Below are positions 6,432 through 7,851 of a DNA stretch of 7,851 bases, one piece after another. The translations under genes were made by a program, and so were the position numbers. The DNA is from Candidatus Aenigmatarchaeota archaeon (lineage in GTDB: Archaea; Aenigmatarchaeota; Aenigmatarchaeia; JACPZZ01), in NCBI GenBank assembly GCA_016202795.1, contig JACQNY010000102.1, positions 1-7,851 of the forward strand. Direction: 5' to 3'. A model generated the notes under the pieces. It saw nothing but the letters and a program-made list of their open reading frames with translations, made no database searches and had not been told where the DNA came from. Position 1 is the stretch's first letter; each line of letters begins with the position of its first letter.

Positions 6432-6767
6432 TTAAGCAACCCAACCTATGTGAACTGGTTCGCGTTCTCCTTTTGCATAGACACCGACTACGTGTTTATT
6501 TCTGTAACCAGGAGCTCCTACGAATTCTATGCTGTTGTAGCCATACCCCATATCCGCATATACAGCACGTGAATGTCCAAGACCGGTCATGACAAATCGC
6601 ATACCTATGGCATCACTTCTTACATCGCCTGCGTGGAGCGTATCTATTTTTCTGTACCCTTGTTTTTCCAGTTCTGAAGGTTCGCGTACAGGTCTATCCA
6701 AGGTGAACGATGTGTGTAGGTTTGTAAATGACATTAATCTCGACCATGCTTCTTTTACGTTCATCAT
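6432..6767 (-). CDS. Hypothetical 111-aa protein, first gene of the tfb operon
   Basis: I do not recognise this protein. From the ATG at 6767 it is 111 aa, soluble, with no membrane segment, no signal peptide and no cysteines. The first 40 residues look helical (VKEAWSRLMSF, SELEKQGYRKI). The rest is glycine- and strand-rich, with GMRFVMTGLGHSRAVYADMGYG and HVVGVYAKGEREPVHIGWV. The frame could be extended to a TTG at 6779, but that would put the GGTGAT ribosome-binding site (6772-6777) inside the coding region; with the ATG at 6767 the spacing is 4 nt, and with the adjacent ATG at 6764 it is 7 nt. The stop is 12 bp before the tfb start, and the tfb ribosome-binding site sits between, so the two are almost certainly co-transcribed. 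Its role beside tfb is unknown. Confidence 0.65.
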   Translation of the reverse strand: MMNVKEAWSRLMSFTNLHTSFTLDRPVREPSELEKQGYRKIDTLHAGDVRSDAIGMRFVMTGLGHSRAVYADMGYGYNSIEFVGAPGYRNKHVVGVYAKGEREPVHIGWVA

Positions 6768-6771
6768 GAAA

Positions 6772-6777
6772 ATCACC
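6772..6777 (-). promoter_or_regulatory. Shine-Dalgarno site of the 111-aa gene
   Basis: On the minus strand this reads GGTGAT, an exact match to part of the sequence complementary to the archaeal 16S rRNA tail. It ends 4 nt before the ATG at 6767 and 7 nt before the ATG at 6764. It rules against the upstream TTG at 6779 as the start. Confidence 0.55.
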
Positions 6778-6781
6778 AATT

Positions 6782-6798
6782 TGACGCTTCCCGCGTCA
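6782..6798 (-). promoter_or_regulatory. Perfect 6-bp dyad at the 5' end of the tfb operon transcript
   Basis: The sequence is TGACGC-N5-GCGTCA. It lies between the predicted transcription start (about 6799) and the GGTGAT ribosome-binding site. In RNA it would be a GC-rich hairpin with a GGGAA loop at the extreme 5' end of the mRNA; in DNA it could be an operator covering the start site. Either role could set expression of the 111-aa gene and tfb. The dyad is seen directly; its function is inferred. Confidence 0.5.
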
Positions 6799-6821
6799 GC
6801 TAAATGATTCTAGCAGTCAAG

Positions 6822-6830
6822 CATTTAAAG
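6822..6830 (-). promoter_or_regulatory. TATA box of the tfb operon
   Basis: On the minus strand this reads CTTTAAATG. It is centred near 6826, predicting transcription from about 6799 and a leader of about 32 nt. A second, palindromic TATA-like word, CTTATAAG (6840-6847), lies further upstream and could be an alternative. Confidence 0.5.
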
Positions 6831-6902
6831 CTATCGGTACTTATAAGGCAGTTGTTTCGTTCCGCAAACAGCACGCGAAATTTTCCGGCAAAACCCTCCA
6901 AG

Positions 6903-6929
6903 ATTGAGAAAATCAACATTTTTCTCAAT
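6903..6929. repeat. Inverted repeat (dyad 1) in the tfb-histone intergenic region
   Basis: Perfect 10-bp arms ATTGAGAAAA (6903-6912) and TTTTCTCAAT (6920-6929) are separated by 7 bp. The core is AGAAAA-N7-TTTTCT. It lies upstream of both divergent promoters, so it is unlikely to be a terminator; a binding site for a dimeric regulator is more plausible. Confidence 0.65.
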
Positions 6930-6954
6930 TAGAAAACCCGACGGTTTTCTAATT
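6927..6954. repeat. Inverted repeat (dyad 2) abutting the histone TATA box
   Basis: Perfect 12-bp arms AATTAGAAAACC (6927-6938) and GGTTTTCTAATT (6943-6954) surround CGAC. The core AGAAAA-N8-TTTTCT nearly copies dyad 1. The left arm shares 3 bp with dyad 1, and the right arm covers the BRE position and enters the histone TATA element. A bound protein here would be expected to compete with TBP/TFB. Confidence 0.7.
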
Positions 6955-6960
6955 ATATAA
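6953..6960 (+). promoter_or_regulatory. TATA box of the histone gene
   Basis: TTATATAA is a strong TATA match. Transcription would start near 6983, giving a leader of about 44 nt before the ATG at 7027. The leader holds a 6-bp hairpin (CAAACT 6986-6991 with AGTTTG 6999-7004) and an overlapping palindrome TTTGATCAAA (7001-7010). Confidence 0.6.
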
Positions 6961-7026
6961 ACCATGTTTTTCAAGTAAAATCAGACAAACTTTTTACGAG
7001 TTTGATCAAAAGAGAATTTGAAAATC

Positions 7027-7230
7027 ATGGCAGCATCTTTTCCCTCAGCGCCGTTGGAACGCATAGCGAGAAAGGCCGGCGCAGAACGCGTTTCCTTGTC
7101 GGCGGTTAATGCGTTAAACGAGGTTTTAACCGAGATCGCGGAACAAATTGCACGCGAAGCTGTCGCAGCCGCGAATCATGCAGGCCGCGTTACGGTTAAA
7201 CGGGAAGACATCAAGCTGGCTTCGAGATAA
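7027..7230 (+). CDS. Archaeal histone (single histone fold)
   Basis: This 67-aa, single histone-fold protein is the size of HMf-type archaeal histones. It forms dimers that wrap and compact DNA. The fold reads: helix 1 APLERIARKAG (8-18), loop L1 with AERVS (19-23), the long helix 2 LSAVNALNEVLTEIAEQIAREAVAAAN (24-50), loop L2 HAGRVTV (51-57) with R54 and T56 at the DNA-contact positions, and helix 3 KREDIKLAS. No N- or C-terminal tail is present. The ATG at 7027 is chosen because the fold begins right after it; an upstream TTG at 7018 would add three residues with no support. No clear ribosome-binding site is seen. It has its own promoter, controlled from the dyad region, and ends at a T-tract. 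Confidence 0.95.
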   Translation: MAASFPSAPLERIARKAGAERVSLSAVNALNEVLTEIAEQIAREAVAAANHAGRVTVKREDIKLASR

Positions 7231-7240
7231 TTCTTTTTTT
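7231..7240 (+). terminator. T-tract terminator after the histone gene
   Basis: TTCTTTTTTT follows the histone stop codon directly. Runs of T on the coding strand without a hairpin are the usual archaeal termination signal, so the short histone mRNA probably ends here. Confidence 0.55.
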
Positions 7241-7310
7241 CCGGCAAATACACGACAATCAAAAAAACATTTAATCGTGCAATTGTCATATTGTTTATTG
7301 GTTTTTTTAA

Positions 7311-7706
7311 ATGGCTGACACAACGACAACATCGGTAAAACACCTCAAGCCCGGGCAATTCGTTCTTATCGACGGCGAAGTCTGCAAAGTCGGCAGCATT
7401 GACATTTCAAAATCCGGCAAGCACGGTTCTTCGAAGGCGAGAATGGAAGCGAACGGCATCTTCGACGGCAGAAGGCGCTCTGTCGTGAAACCGGCAGACT
7501 CGGAAATAGAAGTCCCGATAATTTTGAAAAAGATGGCACAGGTCCTTGCGATAAGCGGCAATACGGCGCAGTTGATGGACATGGTGGATTATTCACAATT
7601 TGAAGCGGAGATACCCGACGAGATTAAATCCGAATTAAAAGAAGGCGGCGAAGTCATGTACTGGGAAGTGATGGGAAAGAAGATTCTCAGGGAAGCGAAA
7701 GGCTAA
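7311..7706 (+). CDS. eif5a: Translation factor aIF5A (eIF5A/EF-P homologue)
   Basis: This 131-aa protein is full length for archaeal IF5A. It binds ribosomes stalled on difficult peptide bonds and helps peptide-bond formation. The N-terminal SH3-like barrel carries the modification loop SKSGKHGSSKAR (33-44); K37 is the lysine converted to deoxyhypusine/hypusine. The C-terminal OB-fold runs from about residue 70 (IILKKMAQVLAI) and includes AQLMDMVDY and the GGEVMYWEVMGKKIL end. The modifying enzyme (deoxyhypusine synthase) is not in the window. The gene is 80 bp downstream of the histone and separated from it by a T-tract, so it is probably transcribed separately; an ATTTAAT stretch near 7269-7275 is the best TATA candidate. 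Confidence 0.95.
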   Translation: MADTTTTSVKHLKPGQFVLIDGEVCKVGSIDISKSGKHGSSKARMEANGIFDGRRRSVVKPADSEIEVPIILKKMAQVLAISGNTAQLMDMVDYSQFEAEIPDEIKSELKEGGEVMYWEVMGKKILREAKG

Positions 7707-7728
7707 GTTTAATAACGCGACGATTTTT

Positions 7729-7851
7729 ATGACCTTGAATGATACCAACGCCCAACTTATTGAATTTCTTGACCAACATAAAGCACACTATAGGTTGATC
7801 GACCATCCGCCAGAAGGACGAACTGAAGTTGTCAGTCCGATGCGCGGCAAC
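7729..7851 (+). CDS. YbaK/EbsC-family aminoacyl-tRNA deacylase-like protein, 3' truncated by window edge
   Basis: The ATG at 7729 opens a frame of 41 codons that runs off the window. The visible protein starts MTLNDTNAQLIEFLDQHK, a helix, then HYRLIDHPPEGRTEVVSPMRGN. The H-x-PEGRTE-x-VS-x-hRG pattern is typical of one branch of the YbaK/EbsC/ProX fold, related to E. coli YeaK. Members hydrolyse amino acids wrongly attached to tRNA (trans-editing), but the conserved lysine and C-terminal half lie outside the window. It begins 22 bp after the eIF5A stop; no ribosome-binding site is seen, and TTTAATAA (7708-7715) is rather close for a TATA box, so co-transcription with eIF5A is plausible. Confidence 0.6.
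   Translation, partial: MTLNDTNAQLIEFLDQHKAHYRLIDHPPEGRTEVVSPMRGN

Noticed and set aside
6881..7248. A 12-nt direct repeat, TTTTCCGGCAAA, at 6881-6892 and 7237-7248 flanking the histone gene.
   Set aside because: A pair of identical 12-mers is expected by chance about once or twice in a window of this size. There are no transposon or integration genes nearby, so it is not evidence for insertion.
7251..7287. Partial inverted repeats CACGA/TCGTG and GACAAT/ATTGTC upstream of the eIF5A gene.
   Set aside because: The arms are short, widely spaced and mutually incompatible, so they do not form a convincing operator or hairpin.
1..7851. tRNA, rRNA, CRISPR arrays and insertion sequences.
   Set aside because: I looked for cloverleaf-like segments, regularly spaced repeats and transposase motifs on both strands and saw none.

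Overview
The window looks archaeal. It encodes a TFIIB homologue (TFB), a single-domain archaeal histone, an eIF5A homologue with the hypusine motif, an archaeal-type Trm1 tRNA methyltransferase and a class III-signal (pilin-like) membrane protein. AT-rich TATA elements sit about 25-31 bp upstream of several start codons. Genes are packed very tightly (1-nt gaps, 8-bp convergent gaps, a 47-bp convergent overlap), and the two nucleotidyltransferase-HEPN proteins are of a type I associate with DPANN-like lineages. Assignment to DPANN is an inference from gene style. No rRNA or other taxonomic marker is present to settle it.

Layout. Positions 1-810 (+) hold the 3' part of a xylose-isomerase/endonuclease-IV-like TIM-barrel gene. 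Positions 844-2773 (+) hold a two-gene operon of paralogous nucleotidyltransferase-HEPN proteins, the second with an extra C-terminal HEPN-like repeat. At 2782-3483 (-) is a HAD-IB phosphatase. It is divergent from trm1 (3519-4625, +), with both promoters packed into 35 bp. At 4579-5136 (-) is a pilin-like protein with a second, C-terminal membrane segment, whose 3' end overlaps trm1. At 5199-5399 (-) is a tiny basic protein resembling the first half of a SWIB domain. At 5472-6419 (-) is tfb, preceded in the same operon by a 111-aa protein I do not recognise (6432-6767). A roughly 260-bp regulatory region then leads into the histone gene (7027-7230, +), the eIF5A gene (7311-7706, +) and the start of a YbaK/EbsC-family gene (7729 to the window edge, +).

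The right half is an information-processing neighbourhood: a general transcription factor, a chromatin protein, a possible second chromatin-like small protein and a translation factor. The most striking non-coding structure is between tfb and the histone gene. Two long perfect dyads share the core AGAAAA-N7/8-TTTTCT, overlap by 3 bp, and run into the histone TATA/BRE. A separate 6-bp dyad sits at the predicted 5' end of the tfb operon transcript. The most unusual protein feature is the nucleotidyltransferase-HEPN pair: of three homologous HEPN-like domains, only one keeps both residues of the Rx4H motif.
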